From Pseudoxanthomonas sp. J35 (GTDB lineage Bacteria > Pseudomonadota > Gammaproteobacteria > Xanthomonadales > Xanthomonadaceae): a stretch of DNA of 64,000 bases. The position numbers and the translations under genes are program-made. The stretch covers positions 24,163 to 88,162 of the forward strand of contig NZ_AZVB01000022.1 in NCBI RefSeq assembly GCF_000513995.1. The letters run 5' to 3'. Under the pieces are notes generated by a model that saw only the letters and a program-made list of their open reading frames with translations, had not been told where the DNA came from and made no database searches. Each line of letters opens with the position of its first letter. Positions within the stretch are counted from its first letter, which is position 1. Shown piece by piece: positions 53,402 to 61,858 of the stretch.

Positions 53402-54295
53402 GTGGCCATCAATCCGCAGCAGAAGGACCGTATCGCTTCCGGCAAGGGCTTCATCGCCGCGCTCGACCAGAGCGGTGGCAGCACGCCCAAGGCACTCAAG
53501 CTCTACGGTATCGACGAGTCGGCCTACTCCGGCGATGCGGAGATGTTCGCCCTGGTGCACCAGATGCGTACCCGCATCGTGACCAGCCCGGCGTTCACCG
53601 GCGAGCGCGTGCTTGGCGCGATCCTGTTCGAGCGCACCCTCGACGACCAGTTCGCCGGCCAGGACGCGGCCACCTACCTGTGGGAGACCAAGCAGGTCGT
53701 GCCGTTCCTGAAGATCGACAAGGGCCTGGAGGACGAGGCCAACGGCGTGCAGATGCTCAAGCCGATCCCGGGCCTGGCCGACCTGCTGGCCCGCGCCAAG
53801 GCCAAGGGCGTGTTCGGCACCAAGGAGCGCTCGGTCATCAAGGCCAACAACCCGGCCGGCATCGCCGCCGTGCTCGACCAGCAGTTCGAGCTGGGCCAGC
53901 AGGTGCTGGACGCCGGCCTGGTGCCGATCATCGAACCGGAAGTGGACATCAAGGCCGCCGACAAGGAAGCCATCGAGGTCGAGCTGAAGAAGGGCCTGCT
54001 GGAGCGCCTGGACAGGATCGACCCGGCCACCCCGGTGATCCTCAAGCTGACCCTGCCGAGCGTCGACGGCTTCTTCAAGGAGCTGGTCGAGCACCCGGGC
54101 GTGCTCAAGGTCGTGGCCCTGTCCGGCGGCTACAGCCGCGACGACGCCAACGCCCGGCTGGCAAAGAACCCGGGCGTGATCGCCAGCTTCTCCCGCGCGC
54201 TGACCGAAGGCCTGACCGCCCAGCAGAGCGACGAGGAGTTCAACCAGGCCCTCGACGCGGCGATCGAATCGATCTACCGCGCCTCGATCGCCTGA
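53402..54295 (+). CDS. Class I fructose-bisphosphate aldolase
   Basis: A 297-residue protein of the short bacterial class I type. GKGFIAALDQSGGSTPKALK is at the N-terminus, VVPFLKIDKGL and VPIIEPEVDIK are in the centre, the probable Schiff-base Lys is in VILKLTLPS, and VALSGGYSRDDAN is near the end. It splits fructose-1,6-bisphosphate in glycolysis or works in reverse. The GTG start follows AGGAAA 10 nt upstream. The upstream palindrome suggests control by a LacI-type sugar regulator. Confidence 0.95.
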   Translation: MAINPQQKDRIASGKGFIAALDQSGGSTPKALKLYGIDESAYSGDAEMFALVHQMRTRIVTSPAFTGERVLGAILFERTLDDQFAGQDAATYLWETKQVVPFLKIDKGLEDEANGVQMLKPIPGLADLLARAKAKGVFGTKERSVIKANNPAGIAAVLDQQFELGQQVLDAGLVPIIEPEVDIKAADKEAIEVELKKGLLERLDRIDPATPVILKLTLPSVDGFFKELVEHPGVLKVVALSGGYSRDDANARLAKNPGVIASFSRALTEGLTAQQSDEEFNQALDAAIESIYRASIA

Positions 54296-54368
54296 TCGCA
54301 GGGGGACGCCGGCGCGTCCGTGCCGGCGTCCGTTCCCCGGCGGGCACACCCCGCTATCGGCAGGCCTG

Positions 54369-54992
54369 ATGCTCCCCGACGACACCGCCCTGATCGTGGT
54401 CGACCTGCAGCCGGACTTCATGCCCGGCGGCGCGCTGGCCTGCCACGAAGGCGACGCGATCGTCCCCGGCATCGACGCGCTGCTGCGCGCGCGCCGCTAC
54501 CGCACCGTGGTGGCGACCCAGGACTGGCATCCGCCGGGCCACGCTTCCTTCGCCAGCGCCCATCCGGGCCGCTCGCCGTTCGACACCATCGAACTGCACG
54601 GCCATCCGCAGACGCTGTGGCCGGACCACTGCGTGCAGGGCAGCGCCGGCGCGGCGCTGGATCCGCGCGTGGACTGGACGCCGCTGGACCTGGTCCTGCG
54701 CAAGGGCACCGATCCACGGGTCGACTCCTACAGCGGCTTCCGCGGGAACCATGGCCCCGCCGGCAGCCGCCCGGCCACCGGCCTGGCCGGCTGGCTGCGC
54801 GAGCGCGGCATCGCCGAGGTCCACGTCTGCGGCCTGGCCCGCGACTACTGCGTGCTGTGGACGGCACAGGACGCGGCCGCCGCCGGTTTCCGCGTGCGCT
54901 TCCTCTGGGACCTTACCCGCCCGGTCACGCCGGCCGGCGACGCGCCCACGCGCCAGGCGCTGCTGGCGGCCGGCATCGCCATCGGCGCCTAG
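54369..54992 (+). CDS. pncA: Nicotinamidase
   Basis: A 207-residue isochorismatase-fold enzyme. Catalytic Asp12 is in IVVDLQPDF, Lys is in VLRKGTD and Cys is in GLARDYCVL. Metal ligands lie in ATQDWHPPGHASF. It converts nicotinamide to nicotinate for NAD salvage. It lies 73 nt past the aldolase gene and may be cotranscribed. The nearby sirtuin gene produces its substrate. Confidence 0.95.
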   Translation: MLPDDTALIVVDLQPDFMPGGALACHEGDAIVPGIDALLRARRYRTVVATQDWHPPGHASFASAHPGRSPFDTIELHGHPQTLWPDHCVQGSAGAALDPRVDWTPLDLVLRKGTDPRVDSYSGFRGNHGPAGSRPATGLAGWLRERGIAEVHVCGLARDYCVLWTAQDAAAAGFRVRFLWDLTRPVTPAGDAPTRQALLAAGIAIGA

Positions 54993-55062
54993 GCAGGGCA
55001 CCGCGCCGCATGCCTTCCCGTCGCTTCGCGGCCGTTGCAATCGCGGCTGCTAGGCTTTGCGC

Positions 55063-55281
55063 ATGACTTCCCTGTCCGACCCCACCGGCCCGCAGGCGGC
55101 CGGCCATGATCCCGATCCGCCTCCGCTGCCGCCGGAGAAGCCGCTGCCGGCCGAATGCTGCGAAAGCGGCTGCCCGATCTGCGTCTACGACCTCTACGCC
55201 GAAGCGCTGGACGACTACCGCCAGCGCCGCGCCGCCTGGATCGCGCGCCACCCCGAGGCGACGCCGCCGCCGGAGACCTAG
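55063..55281 (+). CDS. Small Cys-rich protein with oxidoreductase-like domain
   Basis: A 72-residue protein. The Pro-rich N-terminus leads to PAECCESGCPICVYDLYAEAL, the CCxxGCxxCVYD signature of the oxidoreductase-like family (PF09791 type), whose members are also found as N-terminal parts of eukaryotic proteins. Four cysteines could bind a metal. No SD precedes the ATG, and TAGGCT lies 6 nt upstream. Its stop overlaps that of the convergent thioesterase by 3 nt. Confidence 0.82.
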   Translation: MTSLSDPTGPQAAGHDPDPPPLPPEKPLPAECCESGCPICVYDLYAEALDDYRQRRAAWIARHPEATPPPET

Positions 55282-55691
55282 CCGGCCGCGGGCGCCGGCA
55301 GCGCAGGCACCGGCGTCGGCCGGCCCAGCGGATCCAGCGCGATCATCACGAAGCGACCGCGGGTGCACAGCTTGCGCTCGCCGCTGAGCAGGTTCTCGGT
55401 GACCACTTCCACGTCGACGTTCATCGAACTGCGCCCGACGCGCACGATGGTGGCGATCACCTCGACCAGGTCGCCCTTGTGGATCGGCTGGTTGAAGTCG
55501 ACCTGCTCCGAACGCGCGGTCACCACCGTGGTGCGCGCCCAGCGCGAGGCGACGATGAAGGCGGCCATGTCCATCCACGCCAACGCCTGGCCGCCGAACA
55601 GCGTGCCCAGGTGGTTGGTGTGGTCGGGGAAGACCATGTGCAGCAGGCGCGCTTCGGTCGAGCGGACTTCGGCATTGGGGACTTCGGACAT
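55278..55691 (-). CDS. Acyl-CoA thioesterase, hotdog family
   Basis: A 137-residue single hotdog domain of the BFIT/YciA type. MVFPDHTNHLGTLFGGQALAW holds the conserved Asn and catalytic Asp/His region, and FNQPIHKGDLVEV follows. It hydrolyses acyl-CoA thioesters in the cytoplasm. CCGGAG lies 6 nt before the ATG. It is convergent and overlapping with the small Cys-rich gene. Confidence 0.9.
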   Translation of the reverse strand: MSEVPNAEVRSTEARLLHMVFPDHTNHLGTLFGGQALAWMDMAAFIVASRWARTTVVTARSEQVDFNQPIHKGDLVEVIATIVRVGRSSMNVDVEVVTENLLSGERKLCTRGRFVMIALDPLGRPTPVPALPAPAAG

Positions 55692-55770
55692 GGCGTGCTC
55701 CGGGTGCGTGGCCTCGGTCCAGCCTAGCGCAACAGCCGGGGCGGGCGCGTGAGTCGGCGGGACGGCGCGC

Positions 55771-55995
55771 TCAGCGCTCGTAGTCGTCGTGCGCGTGCCG
55801 GCTGATGAAGGTGCTGAGGCCGCGCCCGGCCACCGCCAGTGCCTTCATCCTCGCCACCTTCTGCGGGCCGGCGCGGCCGCTGCTGCTGTACTCGTAAGGT
55901 GCGGCGCGGTTACGGAACCTCACGAAGATGGAAGTCGGCGTGATGCGGTACGCCTCCACGCCGGACTCGCCGGAGAGATCGGCGTAACGCTTCAT
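55771..55995 (-). CDS. KTSC-like domain protein
   Basis: A 74-residue protein with MKRYADLSGESGVEAYRITP, VRFRNRAAPYEYSSSGRAG and a C-terminal MKALAVAGRGLSTFISRH helix, matching the small KTSC-type domain seen alone or fused in many bacteria. Its function is not established. An in-frame ATG at 56016 would add seven residues. Confidence 0.75.
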   Translation of the reverse strand: MKRYADLSGESGVEAYRITPTSIFVRFRNRAAPYEYSSSGRAGPQKVARMKALAVAGRGLSTFISRHAHDDYER

Positions 55996-56238
55996 CCGGT
56001 GGCTGGCCGCGGGCATGCATGTCTTGTAGCGCGCACCGGATGCAGCGCACGTGAGCCGGGTTGCTCGCGATCCATGGCCGACAGTTGCAACTGCACCTTT
56101 GCTTCATCCGTGAGGCGCGACGCGCAAGGCGTTCGCTGCATAAGCACATTCCTGCAGATGATTTTCTGATGCTGCACTGCAACTGGAACAGCCCATCCCA
56201 CGTTGGCGCGTGTCGCGCAGTAACGAGGGGTTCGATCC

Positions 56239-58098
56239 ATGTCATCGCGTGTATCTTCCGCTTCCGGGCGCAATCCCGGGGGATGGCCGGCTGCGGCCCG
56301 GATTCCGCAGCAGCGCTTCCACCGCCAGGTACTGGCCCTGCTCGTCGCCCAGGCGCTGTGGGCGCCGGCGCCCGCCTTGGCCGATGAAAGCGGCGACCCG
56401 GCGCGCGCACCGTCCGGCGCCGCCAGCGCCACCGAGCTGGACGCGGTCACCGTCACCGGTTCGCGCATCGCCCGCCTGGACTACGCCAGCAGCAGCCCGC
56501 TGACCACGGTGACGCGCGAGCAGCTCCGCGACACCGGCACCTCGACGCTGGAGGAAGCGCTCAACCAGCTGCCGCAGCTGGGCCCGGGTGCGAACAAGAC
56601 CAACGCCGGCTGGGGCGGCACCGGCCAGGCGACCCTGAACCCGCGCGGCCTCGGCGCGCGCAGCGCAACCTGGTCCTGCTCGACGGGCGGCGCCTGCAGC
56701 CGGCCACCACCGACAACGTCGTCGACGTCAACGCGATTCCCTCGGCGCTGATCGAGGAAGTGCAGATCATCACCGGCGGCGCCTCGGCGGTGTACGGCTC
56801 CGACGCGATCGCCGGCGTGGTCAACCTGCGCCTGAAGGACGACTTCGAGGGCATCCGGTTCGACAGCCAGTTCGCCCGCTACGCGGAGGGCGACGGCGAC
56901 ACTACCGACCTGTCGCTCACCCTGGGCGGCAACTTCGCCGACGGGCGCGGCAACGCGGTGCTTTCGCTGTCGTGGTCCGACCGGGACGGCGTGGACTTCA
57001 TGGCGCGCGAGTTCTTCCGCAGGCACCCGGGCGGCACCGACTTCCGCATCAAGACCGGCACCTACGAACTGGGCGGCAACCTGCCCACGCAGGCGGCGGT
57101 GGATGCGGTATTCGGCGGCTACGGCGCCGCGTCCGGCCGCGTGCCGGTCTCGCCCACGACCTACCTGGGCTTCAACGACGACGGCACCCTGTTCGCCGCC
57201 AACAAGGGCCCGTTCAACTGGCGCGGACCTGCGGGCCAGCTCAACGACACCGGCACCCAGCTCAACAACCTCAACCAGTTCTCGCTGATCCAGGTGCCGC
57301 TGGAACGCCACACCGCGTTCGGACGCGCCACCTTCGACATCACCGACGCGGTGGAGGCCTACGCACAGTTCAGCTGGTCCAGCCTGTCCAGCTACGTGGC
57401 CGCGGAAGCCGGCAACACCGGCATCAACGTGCCGGTCACCAATCCCTTCATCCCCGGCGACCTGCGCACCATCCTCGCCTCGCCCCAGGATCCGGACGCC
57501 GCTTTCCGCCTGCACGAGCGCTTCCAGGAGGCCGGGCCACGCACCTTCGAGCGCGAGTTCGACAGCTGGCAGTTCCTCGCCGGCGCGCGCGGCCCGCTGC
57601 CGGCGATCAACGGCTCCTGGGATGCCTACGCCAGCAAGGGCCAGACGCGCGCCCACGAGGTCAACAACGGCGCGGTGGTGATCGCCTCGCTGCGCAACCT
57701 GCTCGACGCCCCTGACGGCGGCGCAAGCCTCTGTGCCGGCGGCTACAACCCGTTCGGCCGGACCGTGCTGTCGCCGCAGTGCCGCGACTACCTGGTCGCC
57801 GCCACCATCAGCGACACCGAGTTCCGCCAGGACGTGTTCGAGGCGAACGCGCAGGGCGGACTGTTCCAGCCCAGGCCGGCGAGCTGCGCTTCGCCGCCGG
57901 CCTGGGCTGGCGCCGCAACAGCTACGAGTCCCGGCCCGACCGCCTGCTGCAGCAGGGCGCGATCGTCGGCGTGCCTTCGCGCGGCCCGAGCCGCGGCAGC
58001 ACCGACGTACGCGAGGCCTATGTCGAGGCGCTGGTACCCCTGCTCTACGACAGGCCGCTGGCGCACTCGCTGGACCTGGGCCTGGCCTACCGCTACCC
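56239..58098 (+). pseudogene. TonB-dependent receptor, frameshifted and 3'-truncated
   Basis: Three consecutive frames together spell a TonB receptor. The first has a signal region, LDAVTVTGSRIARLDYAS and the plug. Near 56660 the frame shifts so that RNLVLLDGRRLQPATTDN continues, then IITGGASAVYGSDAIAGV and the barrel. Near 57875 it shifts again into [20 protein letters not shown] and runs to LAYRYP at 58097. Each step is a net loss of one base. The barrel then ends abruptly, 200-300 residues short, where DUF2200 sequence begins. It is therefore a broken gene even if one shift were an assembly error. Confidence 0.88.
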
Positions 58099-58362
58099 CG
58101 CGCCGAGGTCGACGAGGTCATCCGCTGGCTCACCGGCTACGACCAGGCCGGGCTCGAGGCGCAGATCGAACGCCAGTCCGACCTGGCGGCGTTCTTCGCC
58201 GGGGCGCCGGCGCCGAACCCGGCCAGCATGGGCATGACCGGCACGGTCTGCGGCGTGCGCCTGGAGACGATCGAGGATCCGCTGATGCGCCAGGTCCGCT
58301 GCATGGACAAGCTCGTCGACGAGCTGGCCAAGGGCCGGCCGATGGAGAAGATCCTGCGCTGA
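58099..58362 (+). pseudogene. C-terminal remnant of a DUF2200 gene
   Basis: The frame from [16 protein letters not shown] to [14 protein letters not shown] is the C-terminal three quarters of a DUF2200 protein. The N-terminal part, about 25-30 residues in the family, is missing, and its place is taken by the TonB receptor barrel in another frame. A deletion has removed the end of one gene and the beginning of the other. It is not likely to be expressed as a separate protein. Confidence 0.85.
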
Positions 58363-58392
58363 GCCGGACGGCGCTGCGTCCGGCGTGCACCG

Positions 58393-59493
58393 TCAGCCGC
58401 GGTGCGTGCGCGCCAGGTATTCGGCGCTCTGCATCTCGATCAGGCGCGACGCGGTGCGCTCGAACGCGCCGGCCAGGCGCTCGCCCTGGTACAGCGCCAC
58501 CGGCGGTGCGGCGGCGGTGCAGACCAGGGTGACCTGGCGGTCGTAGAGCTCGTCGATGAGGTTGACGAAGCGGCGCGCGGCGTCCTCGTTGAGCCGGTCG
58601 AAGCGCGGGATCCCGCCGACCAGCACGATCTGGAACTCGCGCGCGATCTCGATGTAGTCGTCGGCCGAACGCGGGCCTTCGCACAGCTCGGCGAAATCGA
58701 ACCAGGCCACGCCATGGCCGCGCGCGCGCACCGCGATCCGGCGGCCCTCGATGCGGATGCCGCCGGCCTTCGCCTCGGCGCCGGAAGCCAGCGCCTGCCA
58801 GCGTCCGGCCAGCCAGGCGTCGCTTCCTTCGTCCAGCGGCTGCCGGTACACCGGCGAACGGGTCAGCGCGCGCAACCGGTAGTCCTCGCGGCCGTCGGCG
58901 GCCAGTTCCACGCAGTGCTCGCGCAGCTGCGCGATCGCCGGCAGGAACCGCTCGCGCTGCAGGCCGTCGCGGTACAGGTGCTGCGGCGCGGTGTTGGAGG
59001 TGGTCACCAGGGTCACGCCCTCGGCGAACAGCCGCTCCAGCAGGCGGCCCAGCAGCATCGCGTCGCCGATGTCGGAGACGAAGAACTCGTCCAGCACCAG
59101 CACGCGCAGGTGCTCGCGCCACTCGCGGGCGATCGTCGCCAGCGGATCGGACTGGCCGGCGTGCAGGCGCAGCTGCTCGTGGATGCTGCGCATGAAGCGG
59201 TGGAAATGGGTGCGCTGCTTCTGCGCCAGCGGCAGGCCTTCGTAGAACAGGTCCACCAGGAAGGTCTTGCCCCGGCCGACGCCGCCCCACAGGTACAGCC
59301 CCTTCACCGGCGCCGGTCGGCGGCCCAGGCCGAGGCGCGCCAGGAAACCCGTCGGCGTGGCTTCCAGCAGCTGGCGGTGGATGCGGTCCAGCTCGCGCAG
59401 CGCGGCGTGCTGCGCGGGATCGTCGCGCCAGCGCCCGGCGGCGGCCCCGTCGGCATAGGCCTGCGACGGCAGGCGCGTGGCGGTTCCGCTCAT
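58393..59493 (-). CDS. zapE: Cell division protein ZapE (AFG1-like ATPase)
   Basis: A 366-residue P-loop ATPase with Walker A LWGGVGRGKTFLVDLFYE and Walker B VLVLDEFFVSDIGDAML. HRFMRSIHEQLRLHAGQ between them is typical of ZapE/AFG1. In E. coli it contacts FtsZ at late division and under stress. Its ATG overlaps the stop of the upstream hydrolase in ATGA, so the two are translated together. Confidence 0.94.
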   Translation of the reverse strand: MSGTATRLPSQAYADGAAAGRWRDDPAQHAALRELDRIHRQLLEATPTGFLARLGLGRRPAPVKGLYLWGGVGRGKTFLVDLFYEGLPLAQKQRTHFHRFMRSIHEQLRLHAGQSDPLATIAREWREHLRVLVLDEFFVSDIGDAMLLGRLLERLFAEGVTLVTTSNTAPQHLYRDGLQRERFLPAIAQLREHCVELAADGREDYRLRALTRSPVYRQPLDEGSDAWLAGRWQALASGAEAKAGGIRIEGRRIAVRARGHGVAWFDFAELCEGPRSADDYIEIAREFQIVLVGGIPRFDRLNEDAARRFVNLIDELYDRQVTLVCTAAAPPVALYQGERLAGAFERTASRLIEMQSAEYLARTHRG

Positions 59494-60155
59494 GCCTGCG
59501 GCAGCCACGCCTTCACTTCGTGCTGGATGGCGCCGCGCAGGTCGATCAGCTTGCGGTGGAAGAAGTGGCTGGTGTCGACCATCCGCACCAGCTGCGGCTT
59601 GCGCGGCAGGCTGTCGATCCAGTCGTACACGGCCTGCGGGTCGACGATCTCGTCGGCCTCGCCCTGCACCACCAGCCACGGGATCTCCGGCACCTGGATC
59701 GGGCCGAAGTCCCAGCCGCGGCCGCTGGCCGGCGGAGCGATGGAGATCAGCGCATCCGGCTGCAGTTCCGCGGCGGAGGACAGGGTCACGTACGACCCGA
59801 AGCTGAAACCGGCCAGCCACAGCGCGTCGTCCGGACGCGCCGCGCGCACCCAGTCCACCACCGCGCGCAGGTCCTCGCGCTCGCCGACGCCATGGTCGAA
59901 CGCGCCTTCGGAGGCGCCGGTGCCGCGGAAGTTGAAGCGGACGGTGGTGGCGCCCAGCTCGCGCAGCGCGCGGGCGACCATGGTCACCACCTTGTTGTGC
60001 ATGGTGCCGCCCTCGGTGGGCAGCGGATGGCAGACCACCGCCGTCAGCGCGCGCGCCTCGGCGGGATCGGGCAGGTCGACGGCGACTTCGAGCGCGCCGG
60101 CCGGTCCGTCGAGCACCAGCGTGCCCGACTCGGTGGGAAAGGGGGGATGGGCCAT
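59490..60155 (-). CDS. Alpha/beta hydrolase (dienelactone hydrolase-like)
   Basis: A 221-residue small hydrolase. VVCHPLPTEGGTMHNKVV is the oxyanion region, VRFNFRGTGASEG follows, the nucleophile Ser is in AGFSFGSYVTLSSA, and Asp (GEADEIVDP) and His (DTSHFFHRKL) complete the triad. It resembles the YfhR/CocE-distant group often found with zapE or alone in proteobacteria; the substrate is unknown. On the minus strand TACAAT lies 7 nt before the chosen ATG, with no SD, so it may be leaderless. Confidence 0.88.
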   Translation of the reverse strand: MAHPPFPTESGTLVLDGPAGALEVAVDLPDPAEARALTAVVCHPLPTEGGTMHNKVVTMVARALRELGATTVRFNFRGTGASEGAFDHGVGEREDLRAVVDWVRAARPDDALWLAGFSFGSYVTLSSAAELQPDALISIAPPASGRGWDFGPIQVPEIPWLVVQGEADEIVDPQAVYDWIDSLPRKPQLVRMVDTSHFFHRKLIDLRGAIQHEVKAWLPQA

Positions 60156-60267
60156 GGCGCCCATTGTACAGCCCGGTGCCCGGAGGCCCGTAGATGGCAT
60201 GGCGGCAACACTGGGTGCGGATACCGGACAGCACGACCGCCCCACGAATCGCGGCGAGCTCCAACCC

Positions 60268-60389
60268 GTAGAGTCGGGCCTGCCCGACTCCCCCGCCTGG
60301 TGTCCCGACGCCCGCCAAGAACAGGGAAGCAGCGCTCCTGGTGGGGCCACGCCTCCAGATGCGTGGGTGCGGGGCAAGCCCCGCTCTAC
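60268..60389. repeat. GTAG-type REP pair (BIME), third copy
   Basis: The left unit GTAGAGTCGGGCCTGCCCGACT and right unit ending GGGGCAAGCCCCGCTCTAC match the copy at 39683-39806, including the internal AAGAACAGGGAAGCA and ACGCCTCCAGATG segments. Confidence 0.85.
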
Positions 60390-60454
60390 ATCCTGCGCGG
60401 GGACGCCGGCGCCAGGGCACAGAACCATGCGTCGATACCCAGCCCTTTCCCCCA

Positions 60455-60775
60455 GTGCCTTTGCCGGAGGGAGAGGGGGAAACGGACGAAGCCACGGCCC
60501 GGACGCGCCGGAAGACGCGGCAGCGGGGGTATGCAAAAGCGTGTGGCTGGACGATGCGCTCAGAAGGCGGGCGCGTGGCGACGCGCCAGGGGTGGGCAGC
60601 GCCCGAGTTCATTCCCGGCGCGGCGCAAGCAGGCCATGGATGGCCTGCGTTCGCGCGTTGGAGCTAGGGACGGCGGAACCGCGCGATGCGCCATACCCCC
60701 GTGCTGCCGTGGCTCCCTCCGAGGCCGACGCCAGCCAACGCCTTTGCCTTTGCTGTTGCTGTTGTGGCCCCCGGT
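60455..60775. repeat. Long composite intergenic repeat, copy 2
   Basis: Arms CGGGGGTATG (60524-60533) and CATACCCCCG (60692-60701) enclose a hairpin GCAGGCCAT-GG-ATGGCCTGC (60629-60648). The conserved tail leads to a CCTTTGCCTTTGCTGTTG tract near 60740. Compared with copy 1 it has about 80 extra bases between the left arm and the hairpin. No gene is seen in the 60156-60938 gap apart from these repeats. Confidence 0.8.
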
Positions 60776-60904
60776 CGAAGCCGGCAGGGCCGCACTGCCG
60801 CCGCCCTCCCGACTGCAGCGCACCTGCTCCGGCCCGATACCGCCACGCCGGGCGGCAATGTCCGCCCCCGAAAGCGCATGCAGGCCACGGGGCGGGCCTC
60901 GCCA

Positions 60905-60910
60905 TACAAT
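60905..60910 (+). promoter_or_regulatory. -10 box of the DMT permease gene
   Basis: TACAAT, 28 nt before the ATG. No good -35 was found. Confidence 0.4.
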
Positions 60911-60938
60911 GGCCGGCCCTCTCCCCCGGCACGCCGCG

Positions 60939-61799
60939 ATGCACTTCATCCTGCTGAGCATGACCTGCAGCGTGCTGGTCTCGGTGCTGCTCAAGCTGGC
61001 GCCGCGGCGCGGCTGGGACGCGGGGCAGATGGTCACCTGGAACTACCTGGCCGCGGCCATGCTCAGCGCCTGGCTGCAGCGCCCCCCTCCGGCCGCGCTG
61101 CGCCACGGCGACGCACCCTGGCCGGAACTGCTGGCGCTGGCCTTCGTCCTGCCCACCCTGTTCCTGGTCCTGGCCGCCGCCGTCCGCCGCAGCGGCATCG
61201 TCCGCACCGACGTCGCCCAGCGCCTGTCGCTGCTGCTGTCGCTGGGCGCCGCCTTCCTCCTGTTCGGCGAACAGGCCGGGCCGATGAAACTGGCCGGCCT
61301 GGCCCTGGGCCTGTGCGCCGTGGTCGGCATCCTCGCCCGCCCCGACAGCCACGCCGCCCCGGACCGGCGCGGCTGGATGCTGCTGCTGGCGGTCTGGATC
61401 GGCTATGCCGTGGTCGACGTGCTGCTCAAGCGCCTGGCCGTGGCCGGCACGCCGGCGACCGCGGCCCTGCAGGTCGCCTTCGTCCTGGCCTTCCTCGGCA
61501 TGCTGCTGTGGCAGGGCTGGCGGCGGCTGCGCCACGGCGTGCGCCCGGGCCTGCGCCACATCGCCGCCGGCCTGCTGCTGGGCGTGCTCAACTTCGGCAA
61601 CATCGTGTTCTACGTGCGCGCCCACCAGTCGCTGCCGGAGAGCCCGGCAGTGGTGTTCGCCAGCATGAACATCGGCGTGGTGGTGCTGGGCACCGCGGTC
61701 GGCGTGCTGGCCTTCGGCGAAAAGACCTCCACCCTCAACCGCATCGCCATCGCGCTGGCAGTGCTGGCGATCGCGCTGATCTCGCTGGCGCCGCGCTAG
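60939..61799 (+). CDS. EamA/DMT-type permease
   Basis: A 286-residue protein with about ten hydrophobic helices in two repeated halves, the DMT layout (MHFILLSMTCSVLVSVLLKL start; second half from GWMLLLAVWIGYAVVDVLL). Members export amino acids, metabolites or drugs; the substrate is unknown. It is followed 59 nt downstream by queF with its own promoter. Confidence 0.88.
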   Translation: MHFILLSMTCSVLVSVLLKLAPRRGWDAGQMVTWNYLAAAMLSAWLQRPPPAALRHGDAPWPELLALAFVLPTLFLVLAAAVRRSGIVRTDVAQRLSLLLSLGAAFLLFGEQAGPMKLAGLALGLCAVVGILARPDSHAAPDRRGWMLLLAVWIGYAVVDVLLKRLAVAGTPATAALQVAFVLAFLGMLLWQGWRRLRHGVRPGLRHIAAGLLLGVLNFGNIVFYVRAHQSLPESPAVVFASMNIGVVVLGTAVGVLAFGEKTSTLNRIAIALAVLAIALISLAPR

Positions 61800-61846
61800 C
61801 CGCCGCCTCCCGGGCGCCGCTCGGCCGGCGTTGGGGAAGCAGCCCC

Positions 61847-61852
61847 TAGAAT
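61847..61852 (+). promoter_or_regulatory. -10 box of queF, leaderless arrangement
   Basis: TAGAAT lies exactly 6 nt before the queF ATG at 61859, so the transcript would begin at or next to the start codon. No SD is present. Confidence 0.55.
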
Positions 61853-61858
61853 GTGCGG

